This document shows, piece after piece, positions 41,850 through 50,734 of a stretch of DNA of 64,000 nucleotides. Position 1 is the first letter of the stretch; each line of letters starts with the position of its first letter. Made by a program: the position numbers and the translations under genes. Under the pieces are notes generated by a model. It was not told the origin of the DNA and made no database searches. It worked only from the letters and a program-made list of their open reading frames with translations. This DNA is from JACVRW01 sp963827065 (GTDB lineage Bacteria; Actinomycetota; Thermoleophilia; Solirubrobacterales; Thermoleophilaceae). The stretch lies in contig CAWGZM010000003.1 of NCBI GenBank assembly GCA_963827065.1, positions 186,001-250,000 on the forward strand, written 5' to 3'.

Positions 41850-42241
41850 TCGCTCCACCAGCCGGGCTGCATCTCGGCGTCCTTGTTCTCCGTGTTGGGT
41901 GCGCCGAAGGCGATCAGCTCGGTGCCGTCGGGACCTCCCTCGACTCCGCGCCAGACGCCGGGCGCAATCCGCACCATGTCCCACTGCTCGAGTTCGACGA
42001 TGTCGTCGCCGAGCTTGATCCGGGCGCTGCCGGACACGACGACGTAGACCTCCTCCTGCTCGCTGTGGCGGTGCCCGAAAGGGATGCGGAAACCGGGCGC
42101 GATCTTGAAGTAGCTGGCCCCGGAGTTGGCAAGCCCGAGCGACACGCGCGCGAAGCGCGACTCGAGCCCGGGCGCGAGCTCGAACTTGGGCGCCATGTCC
42201 TCGACGTCGCGCTTGAGGTTGACGACGGTGTAGTCGGCCAC
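41846..42241 (-). CDS. Cupin-domain protein
   Basis: A 131-residue single-domain cupin. FRIPFGHRHSEQEEVYVVVS is cupin motif 1 with two His and a Glu metal ligand, then GSARIKLGDDIVELEQWDMV and RIAPGVWRGVEGG. The end is AEMQPGWWSD. Such proteins bind a metal and either act on small substrates or sense them. GTG 42241 shares one base with the TAG of the upstream SRPBCC gene (TAGTG), so the two are co-translated. The stop lies in the right CTAG of the 165-bp palindrome. In-frame sequence further upstream is antisense-like and was excluded. Confidence 0.85.
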   Translation of the reverse strand: MADYTVVNLKRDVEDMAPKFELAPGLESRFARVSLGLANSGASYFKIAPGFRIPFGHRHSEQEEVYVVVSGSARIKLGDDIVELEQWDMVRIAPGVWRGVEGGPDGTELIAFGAPNTENKDAEMQPGWWSD

Positions 42242-42693
42242 TAGCCCTCGCTCTCGGCCCGCTCCTTCAGCCCGGCGGCCGCGTCGCCAAGGAGGAAGTC
42301 GCGCACCTTTCCCTCGGCCGGCCCGCGCAGGAGCAGGCCGAGCATGCGGCCCGGGTCGGCGTCGAGCGCGTAGGTCGCGCGCGTCCGTCCCTCGCCAAGA
42401 TCTTCGAAGGTCCACGAGCCGATGAGCGCCTTGGTGTCGCCCTTCTCCTGCACCCAGCGGATCGCCGTCGGCTCCTCGTAGCTGAAGCGCAGCAGCGACC
42501 TGACCGTCTTGACCTTCGCGTCGGACTCGGTCTCGACGAGCGCCGCCCGCTTGTCGGGGTGCCGCTCGAGGACCTCGACGTCCTTCAGCGATCCCTGCCA
42601 GTCGGGCGCGTTGTCGATGTCCGCGGCGATCGCGAAGCAGCGCTCGATCGGGGCGTCGATCTCGACACTGCGCTCACCACTGATGTTTCCCAT
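42241..42693 (-). CDS. SRPBCC-family (polyketide cyclase/START-like) protein
   Basis: A 150-residue helix-grip protein. RSVEIDAPIERCFAIAADID and DNAPDWQGSLKDVEVLER are the usual N-terminal strands and helices. FSYEEPTAIRWVQEKGD and GEGRTRATYALDADPGRMLG continue the sheet, and a long C-terminal helix (RDFLLGDAAAGLKERAESEG) closes the ligand cavity. It probably binds a hydrophobic small molecule or acts as a coenzyme-Q-binding type protein; no catalysis can be assigned. It is coupled to the cupin gene by a one-base overlap and lies 15 bp downstream of an MFS gene. Confidence 0.85.
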   Translation of the reverse strand: MGNISGERSVEIDAPIERCFAIAADIDNAPDWQGSLKDVEVLERHPDKRAALVETESDAKVKTVRSLLRFSYEEPTAIRWVQEKGDTKALIGSWTFEDLGEGRTRATYALDADPGRMLGLLLRGPAEGKVRDFLLGDAAAGLKERAESEG

Positions 42694-42708
42694 GGCGGCG
42701 AGCCTACG

Positions 42709-43908
42709 TCAGGCGGCGAGCGGCTGCGCGCTCAGGGTGTCGCGGCGCGCGAGCAGGACGAGCGCGCCGAGCGACGACCCCGCCACCGCGGCGACGACCC
42801 CGGCGCTCCACGAGTACTCCTCGACGAGCGAGCCGGCCGTCGCCGCTCCGAGCGACACGCCGGCCACCAGCGCGGTCAGCGGCCACGTGAATGCTTCGGT
42901 CGCCGTGCCGCGCGGCGCGACGCGCTCGACAAGCTGGTTGCGCGAGGCGATCAGCGGCGCGATCGGGAGGCCGGTGAGGATCACGAGCAACGCCATCGTC
43001 TGCGGGGAGCTGGCGGCGAACAGGACCGCGCAGCCGGCCGGCAGCAGGAGCGCGAAGCGCATGTGCGTGCGGGTGAGCGCCTCGCGCGCGGGCCGCGCGC
43101 CATAGGCGAGCCCGGCCGCGCCGCTCGCCAGCGACCAGATCGCGAGCAGCACCCCGGCGAGCTCCTTCGAGCCCTCCTCGTCGCTGAACGCGGGGAGCAC
43201 GACCTCGAGCGTTCCGAGCGCGAACCCCACGGGCAGCGAGGCGAGCACAAGCGTCTGCAGGCCGGGTGCCGCAAGCGCCCCGAGCCCGAGCGCGCGCGTG
43301 CCCTCGGCGGTCCGCTCGGGATGGCCGTAGCCGCGGAGCCCGGCGAGCATCGTGACGGTGCCGGTCAGCACGCAGGCCGCCGACACGACGAGCGCGTACT
43401 GGGCTCCGACGAGCGCCACGGCGACCGTCGTGAGAAGCGGTCCCAGCACGAAGATCAGCTCGATCATCACCGAGTCAAGCGCGTATGCGCTCGCGACCAG
43501 CTGCGGCCGCTCCTCCAGCAGGAAGGGCCAGCGTGAGCGCAGCACGGACGAGAGCGGCGGCAGTGCTGCGCCCGTCACGAGCGAGGCGAGCGCGAGCAGC
43601 CCGACGGGCGCGCTCGCGGCGCCGAGCAGCCAGATCAGCAGCAGACCCCCGGCGTGGATCAGGGCGAGTGGGATAAGCACCCCGTCGCCGCGCCGGTCGA
43701 CGAGGCGGCCCTGGAAGGGCGCACCCGCTGCGCTGCCGAGCGCGAGCGCGCCGGCGCACAGCCCGGCGGAGCCGAACGAGCCGCTCACGTCCTCGACGTA
43801 GAGCAGGATCGCAAGCCCGGTGATGCCGATCGGAAGCCGCCCGATCAACGTCGACAGAACGATCGCGGCGACCCCCGGCACGCGCAGAATGCTCCCGTAG
43901 ACCCCCAC
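42709..43908 (-). CDS. MFS transporter
   Basis: A 399-residue permease with about 12 hydrophobic segments. Loop residues QGRLVDRRGDGVLIPLALIH match MFS motif A. The N-terminus MGVYGSILRVPGVAAIVLST and the segment LSSVLRSRWPFLLEERPQ resemble a group of actinobacterial MFS proteins of unknown substrate. It precedes the SRPBCC and cupin genes by 15 bp on the same strand, so the three probably form an operon handling one small molecule. ATG 43908. It is divergent from the glycerophosphodiesterase across 41 bp. Confidence 0.87.
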   Translation of the reverse strand: MGVYGSILRVPGVAAIVLSTLIGRLPIGITGLAILLYVEDVSGSFGSAGLCAGALALGSAAGAPFQGRLVDRRGDGVLIPLALIHAGGLLLIWLLGAASAPVGLLALASLVTGAALPPLSSVLRSRWPFLLEERPQLVASAYALDSVMIELIFVLGPLLTTVAVALVGAQYALVVSAACVLTGTVTMLAGLRGYGHPERTAEGTRALGLGALAAPGLQTLVLASLPVGFALGTLEVVLPAFSDEEGSKELAGVLLAIWSLASGAAGLAYGARPAREALTRTHMRFALLLPAGCAVLFAASSPQTMALLVILTGLPIAPLIASRNQLVERVAPRGTATEAFTWPLTALVAGVSLGAATAGSLVEEYSWSAGVVAAVAGSSLGALVLLARRDTLSAQPLAA

Positions 43909-43949
43909 TTGCTGAGCATTGCAGGTCGCTCGTGTTAGCTTGACGCGCC

Positions 43950-44937
43950 GTGAGCAGGACGCCGATCAGAGCCCTAATCGTCACCGCGGTGGTGGGTGCA
44001 TTGCTGCCGGTCGCCGCGGCCGACGCGCAGAACCGCTGGCGCGAGCCGAAGGCGGTCAACATCGCCCATCAGGGCGGCGAGGACGAGTTTCCCTCCAACA
44101 CGATGTACGCCTTCCGCGAGGCCGTGGCAGGCGGGTGCCGACATGCTCGAGCTCGACGTCGGCGTGACGAGGGACGACAAGGTCATCGTCATGCACGACA
44201 CCACGGTGGACGGCAAGACGAACGGCCGAGGAAACGTCTCCTCGCTGACGCTGCGCCAGATCAAGCGGCTCGACGCCGCCTACTGGTTCGCGCCTCGCGC
44301 GAGCGACCACTACAGCCACGACCTGCCGCGCCGCGCCTATCGCTTCCGCGGTATCGCGACCGGCAAGAATAAGCCGCCCAAGGGGTACCGGGCGAGGGAC
44401 TTCCGGGTGCCCACTCTGATCGAGGTCATGCGCGCGTTCCCGCGCACGCCCATCAACGTGGAGATCAAGGGCCGCACGCCGGACGAGGAGACGCCGGAAT
44501 ACGTCCGCAACGCCGAGGTGCTGGCGGGGCTGCTGAAGAACACGAAGCGCAGGGACCTGATCGTCGTCTCGTTCCAGCAGGCGGCCGTCGACCGCTTCCA
44601 CGAGCTGGCCCCGCGCATCGACGTGGCGCCCGGCATCGCCGGAGCCGCCACCTGGATCCTCGGCGGCGGCTCGCCCGGGCCCGGGGTGGTCGCCTTCCAG
44701 GTGCCGATCACCTACGTCGTCGGTGGCAACCTGCTCGACATCACGACGAAGGAGAACGTCGCGCGGGCGCACGCTCAGGGATATGCGTGGCAGAACTGGT
44801 TCTCAGCCGACGACCGCGACTATCCGCCGAGCTGGCGCCGGCTCGTCGGCATGTGCGTGGACGGGATCATGACCTCGCAGCCGAGGGCGCTCGAGCGCGT
44901 GCTGAAGAAGACGCAGGTGCCGGCGGACTGCAGATGA
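43950..44937 (+). pseudogene. Secreted glycerophosphodiester phosphodiesterase, frameshifted
   Basis: Two frames together encode a ~329-residue GDPD. From GTG 43950 a signal peptide (MSRTPIRALIVTAVVGALLP) leads to VNIAHQGGEDEFPSNTMYAF with the first catalytic His. At the GGG at 44133-44135 one extra G breaks the frame. The next frame continues ADMLELDVGVTRDDKVIVMH, with the metal Glu/Asp and second catalytic His, then INVEIKGRTP and so on to the end. The enzyme would cleave glycerophosphodiesters outside the membrane. All catalytic residues survive, so the shift may be recent or a sequencing error. It lies 12 bp upstream of yceH. Confidence 0.8.
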
Positions 44938-44949
44938 AGCCCTAGGCGC

Positions 44950-45612
44950 ATGGAGCCCGACGCCGTCGAGATCCGGGTGGTTGGCTGCCTGATCGAGAAG
45001 CAGCGCACCACGCCCGACGTCTACCCGCTGACGCTGAACTCGCTGCGGCTCGCCTGCAACCAGTCGACCAACCGTGACCCGGTGGTCGACTACGACGACG
45101 GAGTCATTCGCGGCGCCCTCGACCGCCTGGTTCAGCGCAAGTGGGCGACGCTCGCGAGCTGGGCCAACCGCAGGACGATGAAGTACCGGCACACGCTCGA
45201 CCGGGCGCTCGAGCTGGACGATGCCGAGCTCGCGCTGCTGGCGGTCCTGATGCTGCGCGGCCCGCAGACCCCGGGCGAGCTGCGGGCACGCACCGAGCGC
45301 CTGCACCGCTTTGCCGACGCACCCGAGCTCGATGAGACGATCGAGCGGCTGATCGGGCGCCAGCTCGTAACAGGCATCGGCCGGCGCCCGGGCCAGCGCG
45401 AGGAGCGCTACCGCCAGCTTCTGGGAGACGACGCCGAGAGCGATGTGGACGCAGCGCCGCCCGCGGCGGTTGCCGCGCCGGCCGAGCGGGCGCCTGAGCC
45501 GGTCGCGACGCCGCCCGCCGAAGGCCTCGCAGAGCGTATGGAGCGCCTCGAGCGCGAGCTGGGGGAGCTGCGTGAGGGCCTCGAGGCGCTGCGCCGCGAG
45601 CTCGGCGCCTGA
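44950..45612 (+). CDS. yceH: YceH/DUF480 family protein
   Basis: A 220-residue protein of the DUF480 family, built of two winged-helix-like domains. RVVGCLIEKQRTTPDVYPLT and LNSLRLACNQSTNRDPVVDY are the diagnostic blocks, followed by LLAVLMLRGPQTPGELRART and ERLHRFADAPELDETIERL. The C-terminal ~60 residues are Ala/Pro-rich and then a predicted coiled coil (ERMERLERELGELREGLEAL). The biochemical role is unknown. ATG 44950 follows the GDPD gene closely, so co-transcription is likely. The length matches the family, with a somewhat long tail. Confidence 0.9.
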   Translation: MEPDAVEIRVVGCLIEKQRTTPDVYPLTLNSLRLACNQSTNRDPVVDYDDGVIRGALDRLVQRKWATLASWANRRTMKYRHTLDRALELDDAELALLAVLMLRGPQTPGELRARTERLHRFADAPELDETIERLIGRQLVTGIGRRPGQREERYRQLLGDDAESDVDAAPPAAVAAPAERAPEPVATPPAEGLAERMERLERELGELREGLEALRRELGA

Positions 45613-45679
45613 GCGAAGCGCACCTGGATATCCGTCCATACGGGTGTGGAGCGGGTCCCGCGGAGCCGACAAGATTGTC

Positions 45680-47365
45680 ATGCCCCCGGTCCCGGGACAG
45701 CGGGGGGAGCGCCCCGCCCCTGCATTCACGTCGGTTGAGCCGAGCACCCGGTTCGCTGCACGCGTGGCCGCGGGCATCTTCGGCGGCGAGGCGGCCGTCC
45801 TGCTGGCGGTGGCGGCTCTCCCGAACCCGAATGCCTGGTCCCAGTCGCGCATCATCATCCCGGCGATCTGCGCCGTCGTCGCAGTACTGCTGCACCTCTT
45901 CGCGGACCGTGTAACGCTGCCGTGGCTCGAGCTGAGCGTCGCGCTCGGCACCCTGCTCGTCTCGGTGCACGCGTGGCAGTGGGGGAGCGGCTCGACGCTC
46001 TCGGGGGAGCTGCTCTACGTCTGGCTCGGTCTCTACGTGGCGTACTTCTTTCCCGCGCGCGAGGCCGCGGGCCAGCTCGGGCTGATGACCGGCGCCTATC
46101 TCGTCGTGCTGCTCGCATCGGCCCCGCCCGACGCCGTGGCGGCCAGCTGGGTCACGCTCGCCGGGACCCTGCTGCCCGCGGCCGGTCTGTTGCGCGTGGT
46201 CCGCGACGGGGTCACGCAGCTCGTGCGCAGCCTCTCCGAGGCGGCGCTGACCGATGCGCTCACGGGCCTCAACAACAGGCTCGCGCTCGACCAGCAGCTC
46301 ACCGCCGAGGTCGAGCGGGCATTGCGGGCCGACGAGCCGCTCAGCGTCGTGATCGGCGACCTCGACCATTTCAAGTCCGTCAACGACCGGCTCGGCCATC
46401 GCGCGGGTGACGAGGCGCTCGTCCGCGTGGGCGCGATCCTGGAACGTCACCGGCGCGCGGGCGACTCGATCGCGCGCACCGGCGGCGAGGAGTTCACGAT
46501 CCTCCTGCCCGGCGCGAGCGAGCACGAGGCCTACCTCGTCTCCGAGCGCCTGCGCGCCGCGGTGCAGCGCGAGTTCCACGCCCACTCGGCTGCCCTCACG
46601 TTCTCGTTCGGCGTCGCCACCTACCCCGAGCACGGCCGCTCGGCCGACGCCGTGCTCGAGGCCGCCGACCAGGCGCTCTATGCCGCCAAGGCGCTCGGCC
46701 GCAACCGCTGCGTGATCTTCAACCGGGAGATCGCGGCGATCTTCGCCCCGGAGGCGGGCCGCAGCGCCGACGAGGTGCAGCTCGCGACGCTGCTCTCGCT
46801 CGCGGAGGCGCTCGACCTGCGCGACACCGGCACAGCGGACCACTCGCGCAGCGTGGGCCGCTACTGCGGGATGATCGCGCGCGAGCTCGGCCTGACCCCA
46901 GAGCGGATCAAGCGCATCGAGATCGCCGGAATGCTCCACGACATCGGCAAGATCGGGCTGCCGGACGCGATCCTCCAGAAGCCCGACAAGCTCGGCAAGG
47001 CGGAGCTGGCCGAGATCCGGACGCACCCCGAGATCGGCGGGCAGATCCTGAGCGGCCGCGGGCTCGAGGACCTGCGCGCCTGGGTGATGGCCCACCACGA
47101 GCGGCCGGACGGGCGCGGCTACCCGCTTGGGCTGGGCGACGCCCAGATCCCGCTCGAGTCGAAGATTCTCGCGGTCGGCGACGCCTACGAGGCGATGACC
47201 GCGAATCGTGTGTACCGGCCCGGGATCGGCGACCGCGCGGCACGTGGCGAGCTGCTCCGCTGCGCCGGCAGCCAGTTCGACCCGCGTGTGGTGGCGGCCT
47301 TCCTGTCGGTGCTGAGCCGCTTCGACGCGGAGCAGGGAGCGCTGGTCCCCGCGACACTAGATTGA
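45680..47365 (+). CDS. GGDEF - HD-GYP bifunctional c-di-GMP protein
   Basis: A 561-residue membrane protein. Residues ~25-170 hold several membrane helices. The GGDEF domain has DALTGLNNRLALDQQL, VIGDLDHFKSVNDRLGHRAG and ARTGGEEFTILL; RAGD five residues before GGEEF is an inhibitory I-site, so an active, feedback-controlled cyclase is predicted. The HD-GYP phosphodiesterase follows (~370-555) with MLHDIGKIGLPDAILQKPDK and HHERPDGRGYPLG. It can thus both make and break c-di-GMP. ATG 45680 was chosen; the frame is open upstream only through yceH. The stop is close to the Nudix start. Confidence 0.92.
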   Translation: MPPVPGQRGERPAPAFTSVEPSTRFAARVAAGIFGGEAAVLLAVAALPNPNAWSQSRIIIPAICAVVAVLLHLFADRVTLPWLELSVALGTLLVSVHAWQWGSGSTLSGELLYVWLGLYVAYFFPAREAAGQLGLMTGAYLVVLLASAPPDAVAASWVTLAGTLLPAAGLLRVVRDGVTQLVRSLSEAALTDALTGLNNRLALDQQLTAEVERALRADEPLSVVIGDLDHFKSVNDRLGHRAGDEALVRVGAILERHRRAGDSIARTGGEEFTILLPGASEHEAYLVSERLRAAVQREFHAHSAALTFSFGVATYPEHGRSADAVLEAADQALYAAKALGRNRCVIFNREIAAIFAPEAGRSADEVQLATLLSLAEALDLRDTGTADHSRSVGRYCGMIARELGLTPERIKRIEIAGMLHDIGKIGLPDAILQKPDKLGKAELAEIRTHPEIGGQILSGRGLEDLRAWVMAHHERPDGRGYPLGLGDAQIPLESKILAVGDAYEAMTANRVYRPGIGDRAARGELLRCAGSQFDPRVVAAFLSVLSRFDAEQGALVPATLD

Positions 47366-47370
47366 GGGGC

Positions 47371-48033
47371 GTGACCCGTTCCCGTCCCGGCGTGCTCGCG
47401 ACCGGCCCGTGGAGTCCCGAGCAGGTCGACGCCCACTGGCGCGACGACGCCTACGAACCGCCCCCCGAGGTGTTGCGCGAGGCCGACGCGGCCGTCGACC
47501 AGCTGCGCCGGCGCGGCTCGCCCGCGCACGACGGGATGGCGACCAGGCTCGCGGACTGGCGCGACGACGGCGGGCGGCTGCAGCTCGAGCTTCAGCCGGT
47601 GCGCTGGGCGCTGCGCCTGCTCGAGGGCGGCGCCTGCGACAGCCTGACCGCGCTCTGCGTGGTGCGCTCCGCCGACGGCCGCTGGCTGGCGGGCCGGCGC
47701 GCCGACTGGGTGTCCGTCTGGGCGGGGCGCTGGGCGCTCGGGGCCGGCGGCGCGGTGGACCTCGGCGAGAGCCCCGCGCTCACGCTCTCGCGCGAGCTCC
47801 GGGAGGAGTGGGCGCTCGAGCCCGAGCGCCTCTCGGTCGAGGCGCTCGTCGGGCTTCCGAACGGCATGACAATGCTGATCGGGCTCGCGATCGTCCCAGA
47901 GGGCGCCGAGCCCGTCCCGGACGCCGAGCACGACGAATGGGCCTGGTGGCCCGCGGCCGTCGGCGACTGGCCCGCCGACGCGCACGAGCGCCTCAAGCTG
48001 ACGGCGCGGATGCTGTCCGCTAGGCCCTTGTGA
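47371..48033 (+). CDS. NUDIX hydrolase
   Basis: A 220-residue protein. Its C-terminal half has a Nudix fold: SLTALCVVRSADGRWLAGRR leads to the box GAGGAVDLGESPALTLSREL continuing REEWALEPERL, which fits GX5EX7REUXEEXGU. The N-terminal ~90 residues (DAHWRDDAYEPPPEVLREAD) are an unrecognised extension. Such enzymes cleave nucleoside diphosphates linked to another moiety. GTG 47371 was preferred to the TTG at 47362, which overlaps the preceding stop. The last 14 bases overlap the convergent msrA. Confidence 0.86.
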   Translation: MTRSRPGVLATGPWSPEQVDAHWRDDAYEPPPEVLREADAAVDQLRRRGSPAHDGMATRLADWRDDGGRLQLELQPVRWALRLLEGGACDSLTALCVVRSADGRWLAGRRADWVSVWAGRWALGAGGAVDLGESPALTLSRELREEWALEPERLSVEALVGLPNGMTMLIGLAIVPEGAEPVPDAEHDEWAWWPAAVGDWPADAHERLKLTARMLSARPL

Positions 48034-48676
48034 CGCCCACCGGGCAGGACACGCCGGTGCCGCCCAGACCGCAGTAGCCGCTCGGGTTCTTCGCCAGGTA
48101 CTGCTGGTGGTAGTCCTCGGCGTAGAAGAACTCGGGCGAGTCCACGATCTCGGTCGTGATGTCGCCGTAGCCGGCCTCGCGCAGCTTCGCCTGGTACATC
48201 TCGCGTGACGCCAGCGCCGCCTCACGCTGTGCGTCCGAGGTCACGTAGATGCCCGAGCGGTACTGGCTGCCGACGTCGTTCCCCTGGCGCATGCCCTGGG
48301 TCGGGTCGTGCCCCTCCCAGAAGATCCGCAGCAACTCGTCGAAGGAGATCTCCTCCGGGCGGTAGGCCACGAGCACCACCTCGTTGTGGCCGGTGCGCCC
48401 GCTGCAGACTTCCTCGTAGGTGGGGTTGGGCGTGTAGCCGCCGGCGTAGCCGACGGCGGTCGTGTAGACGCCGGGCGCCTGCCAGAAGCTGCGCTCGGCG
48501 CCCCAGAAGCAGCCGAGCCCGAACACGGCGGTCTCGACGCCCTCGGGGAAGGGCGGCTCGAGCGGCGTGCCGAGCACGAAGTGCGTGTCGGGCACCTCGA
48601 AGGGGCGCGTGTCGCGGCCCGGCAGGGCGTCGCCCGGCTCGGGCATCTCGGTCTTGTTGCGGAAGAGGAAGGCCAT
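48020..48676 (-). CDS. msrA: Peptide methionine sulfoxide reductase A
   Basis: A 218-residue MsrA. AVFGLGCFWGAERSFWQAPG holds the catalytic Cys and GCFWG signature. GYAGGYTPNPTYEEVCSGRT, LRIFWEGHDPTQGMRQGNDV and GSQYRSGIYV are conserved. The tail QQYLAKNPSGYCGLGGTGVS plus a CPVG end supplies resolving cysteines. It reduces the S-epimer of methionine sulfoxide in damaged proteins with thioredoxin. The long N-terminal arm (MAFLFRNKTEMPEPGDALPG) is usual in actinobacteria. It converges with the Nudix gene (14-bp overlap) and is divergent from the P450. Confidence 0.95.
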   Translation of the reverse strand: MAFLFRNKTEMPEPGDALPGRDTRPFEVPDTHFVLGTPLEPPFPEGVETAVFGLGCFWGAERSFWQAPGVYTTAVGYAGGYTPNPTYEEVCSGRTGHNEVVLVAYRPEEISFDELLRIFWEGHDPTQGMRQGNDVGSQYRSGIYVTSDAQREAALASREMYQAKLREAGYGDITTEIVDSPEFFYAEDYHQQYLAKNPSGYCGLGGTGVSCPVGVTRA

Positions 48677-48703
48677 ACCTATTGAGGTTAGTGTCCCGCG
48701 TCA

Positions 48704-49912
48704 ATGGCGCTCGTTACGGACCTCGAGCTTCCGGTGCTCGACTACCTCGGCCCGGATCTGAAGGGCGAGCGCTTCCACGACACGATGCGCGAGCTCAGCG
48801 AGCGGAGCTGGATCGCGAGCTCGCCGATCGGCTTCATCGTGCTCGACCGCGAGGCGGCCGCCTTCTTCCTGCGCACGCGCAGCGCGACCTTCCCCGGCAT
48901 GCGGATCGCGGAGATGTTCGAGGTGCCGGAGGGGCCGCTACTCGAGGAGATGAGGCGCAACATCCTGCACATCAACGGCGACGCGCACCGGCGCCTGCGC
49001 AACCTCGTCAACCCGGCCTTCACGCCGCGCGCCGCCGACCGCTGGCGGCCCGCGATGCGCGAGTTCCTCGAGCGTCTGTGGGAGCCGCTCGAGGGCGCGG
49101 GCTCGTGCGAGTTTGTGGAGGCGTTCGCGAAGCCCTATCCGTCGCTGACGATCGCGACGGTCATGGGCGCGCCGCTCGAGGACGCTCCGAAGCTGCACGA
49201 GTGGTCGAACATGATCCAGCGCCAGTTCGACCCGGCCAGCCTGATGGGTGAGCGCGAGCTGATCGAGCGCGCCTGCGAGGAGTTCTACGAGTGGGCCGGA
49301 GCGCTGATCGAGAAGCGCCGCGGGGACCCCGGCGACGACCTCATCTCGACGCTGATCGCCGCTGAGCAGGATGGCGACCGGCTCTCCGAGGCCGAGTGCA
49401 TGAACCTCGTCCTGAACGTGCTCGTCGGCGGCGTCGACACGACGCAGTCGCAGCTCGCGCACGGGCTGCGGGTGTTCGCCGCGCACCCGGAGCAGTGGGA
49501 GCTGCTCGCCGCGGAGCCCGAGCGCGCGAAGGCGACGGTCGAGGAGCTGCTCCGCTACGAGCCGATCACGCCGTTCACCGCGCGCCTCCTCCACGAGCCG
49601 GTCGAGTACCGCGACGTGACGTTCCCCGCGGACACGATCGTCATGGTCTGCTCGTTCACGGGGAACCGCGATGGGGTCGAGGGCGACTCCGAGGCGTTCG
49701 ACATCACGGCCGAGCGCGGCGCCGCGAAGCCGCTCACCTTCGGCGCCGGCATCCACTACTGCCTGGGGGCGAACCTGGCCCGCGCCGAGCTGCAGGAGGC
49801 GCTCAGCTTCCTGCCGCAGCGGATGCCCGGCCTGGCGCTCGACGGCGAGCCGGAGCTCGGCTCGATCCACGGCATCTACGGATTGGAAAGGCTCCCGATC
49901 AGATGGACATAG
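48704..49912 (+). CDS. Cytochrome P450
   Basis: A 402-residue soluble P450. LNVLVGGVDTTQSQLAHGLR is the I-helix, here GVDTT in place of the common AGxDT. VEELLRYEPITPFTARLLHE holds the ExxR motif. FGAGIHYCLGANLARAELQE is the haem loop with the cysteine ligand. It would hydroxylate a hydrophobic substrate using ferredoxin partners not encoded here. ATG 48704 lies 28 bp from the divergent msrA. The 3' end overlaps the F420-oxidoreductase gene by 10 bp, so the two are co-expressed and may act in sequence. The length is normal. Confidence 0.93.
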   Translation: MALVTDLELPVLDYLGPDLKGERFHDTMRELSERSWIASSPIGFIVLDREAAAFFLRTRSATFPGMRIAEMFEVPEGPLLEEMRRNILHINGDAHRRLRNLVNPAFTPRAADRWRPAMREFLERLWEPLEGAGSCEFVEAFAKPYPSLTIATVMGAPLEDAPKLHEWSNMIQRQFDPASLMGERELIERACEEFYEWAGALIEKRRGDPGDDLISTLIAAEQDGDRLSEAECMNLVLNVLVGGVDTTQSQLAHGLRVFAAHPEQWELLAAEPERAKATVEELLRYEPITPFTARLLHEPVEYRDVTFPADTIVMVCSFTGNRDGVEGDSEAFDITAERGAAKPLTFGAGIHYCLGANLARAELQEALSFLPQRMPGLALDGEPELGSIHGIYGLERLPIRWT

Positions 49913-50721
49913 GGCTGGCGCTGTTCCCAACGGACTACACGATGCCCCCGGCGCGGGTGGCGCAGCTCGCCGAGGAGCGCGGCTTCGGCTCGCTGCTCTT
50001 TCCCGAGCACACCCACATACCGGTGAGGCGCGAGACGCCCTATCCGGGCGGCGGCGAGCTGCCGCCCGAGTACAGCCACACTCACGACCTGCTCGTCGCG
50101 ATGGCGATGGCCGCGGCGGTCACGGAGCGCATCCGGATCGGGCCCGGCGTCTGCCTCGTGATCCAGCGCGATCCGATCATCACCGCAAAGGCGGTCGCCT
50201 CGATCGACGCGCTCTCGGGCGGGCGCGTCCTGTTCGGCGTCGGCGCCGGCTGGAACCGCGAGGAGATGGCGAACCACGGGACCGACCCGCGGAAGCGCTT
50301 CTCGATCATGCGCGAGCGGGTCGAGGCGATGAAGGCGATCTGGACCGAGGACGAGGCCGAGTACCACGGCGAGCACGTGAACTTCGATCCGATCTGGTGC
50401 TGGCCCAAGCCCGTCCAGAAGCCGCATCCGCCCGTGCTCGTCGGCGGCACGGGGAAGAAGGTGCTCGACCGCGTACTTGCATATGGCGACGAGTGGATGC
50501 CGAACCGGGTGACCGACCCGGAGGCGCTCGGCACGCGCATCGAGGAGCTGCGCGAGCGCGCCGGACGGCGGGTGCCGGTGTCGGTCTTCGGCGCCAAGCC
50601 CGACCCGGGCTTCCTCGAGCGGCTCGCCGCGGTCGGCGTCGACCGAGCCCACCTCTACCTGAAACCGCAGGAGCCGGAGGCGGTCGAGCGCCAGCTCGAC
50701 GAGTACACCAAGCTGCTCTGA
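49903..50721 (+). CDS. LLM-class F420-dependent oxidoreductase
   Basis: A 272-residue luciferase-like protein. MDIGLALFPTDYTMPPARVA is strand 1, SLLFPEHTHIPVRRETPYPG the F420-binding His loop, and GRVLFGVGAGWNREEMANHG the glycine loop. KPVQKPHPPVLVGGTGKKVL and LAAVGVDRAHLYLKPQEPEA complete the barrel. ATG 49903 lies within the last codons of the P450 gene. The close pairing suggests oxidation by the P450 followed or preceded by hydride transfer, but the substrate is unknown. It ends 14 bp from the convergent nucS stop. Confidence 0.9.
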   Translation: MDIGLALFPTDYTMPPARVAQLAEERGFGSLLFPEHTHIPVRRETPYPGGGELPPEYSHTHDLLVAMAMAAAVTERIRIGPGVCLVIQRDPIITAKAVASIDALSGGRVLFGVGAGWNREEMANHGTDPRKRFSIMRERVEAMKAIWTEDEAEYHGEHVNFDPIWCWPKPVQKPHPPVLVGGTGKKVLDRVLAYGDEWMPNRVTDPEALGTRIEELRERAGRRVPVSVFGAKPDPGFLERLAAVGVDRAHLYLKPQEPEAVERQLDEYTKLL

Positions 50722-50734
50722 TGGGCCGGCCGGG

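Noticed and set aside
45104..47098. Minus-strand frame of ~664 codons opposite yceH and GGDEF/HD-GYP
   Set aside because: No recognisable domains; the plus-strand genes carry complete catalytic motifs.
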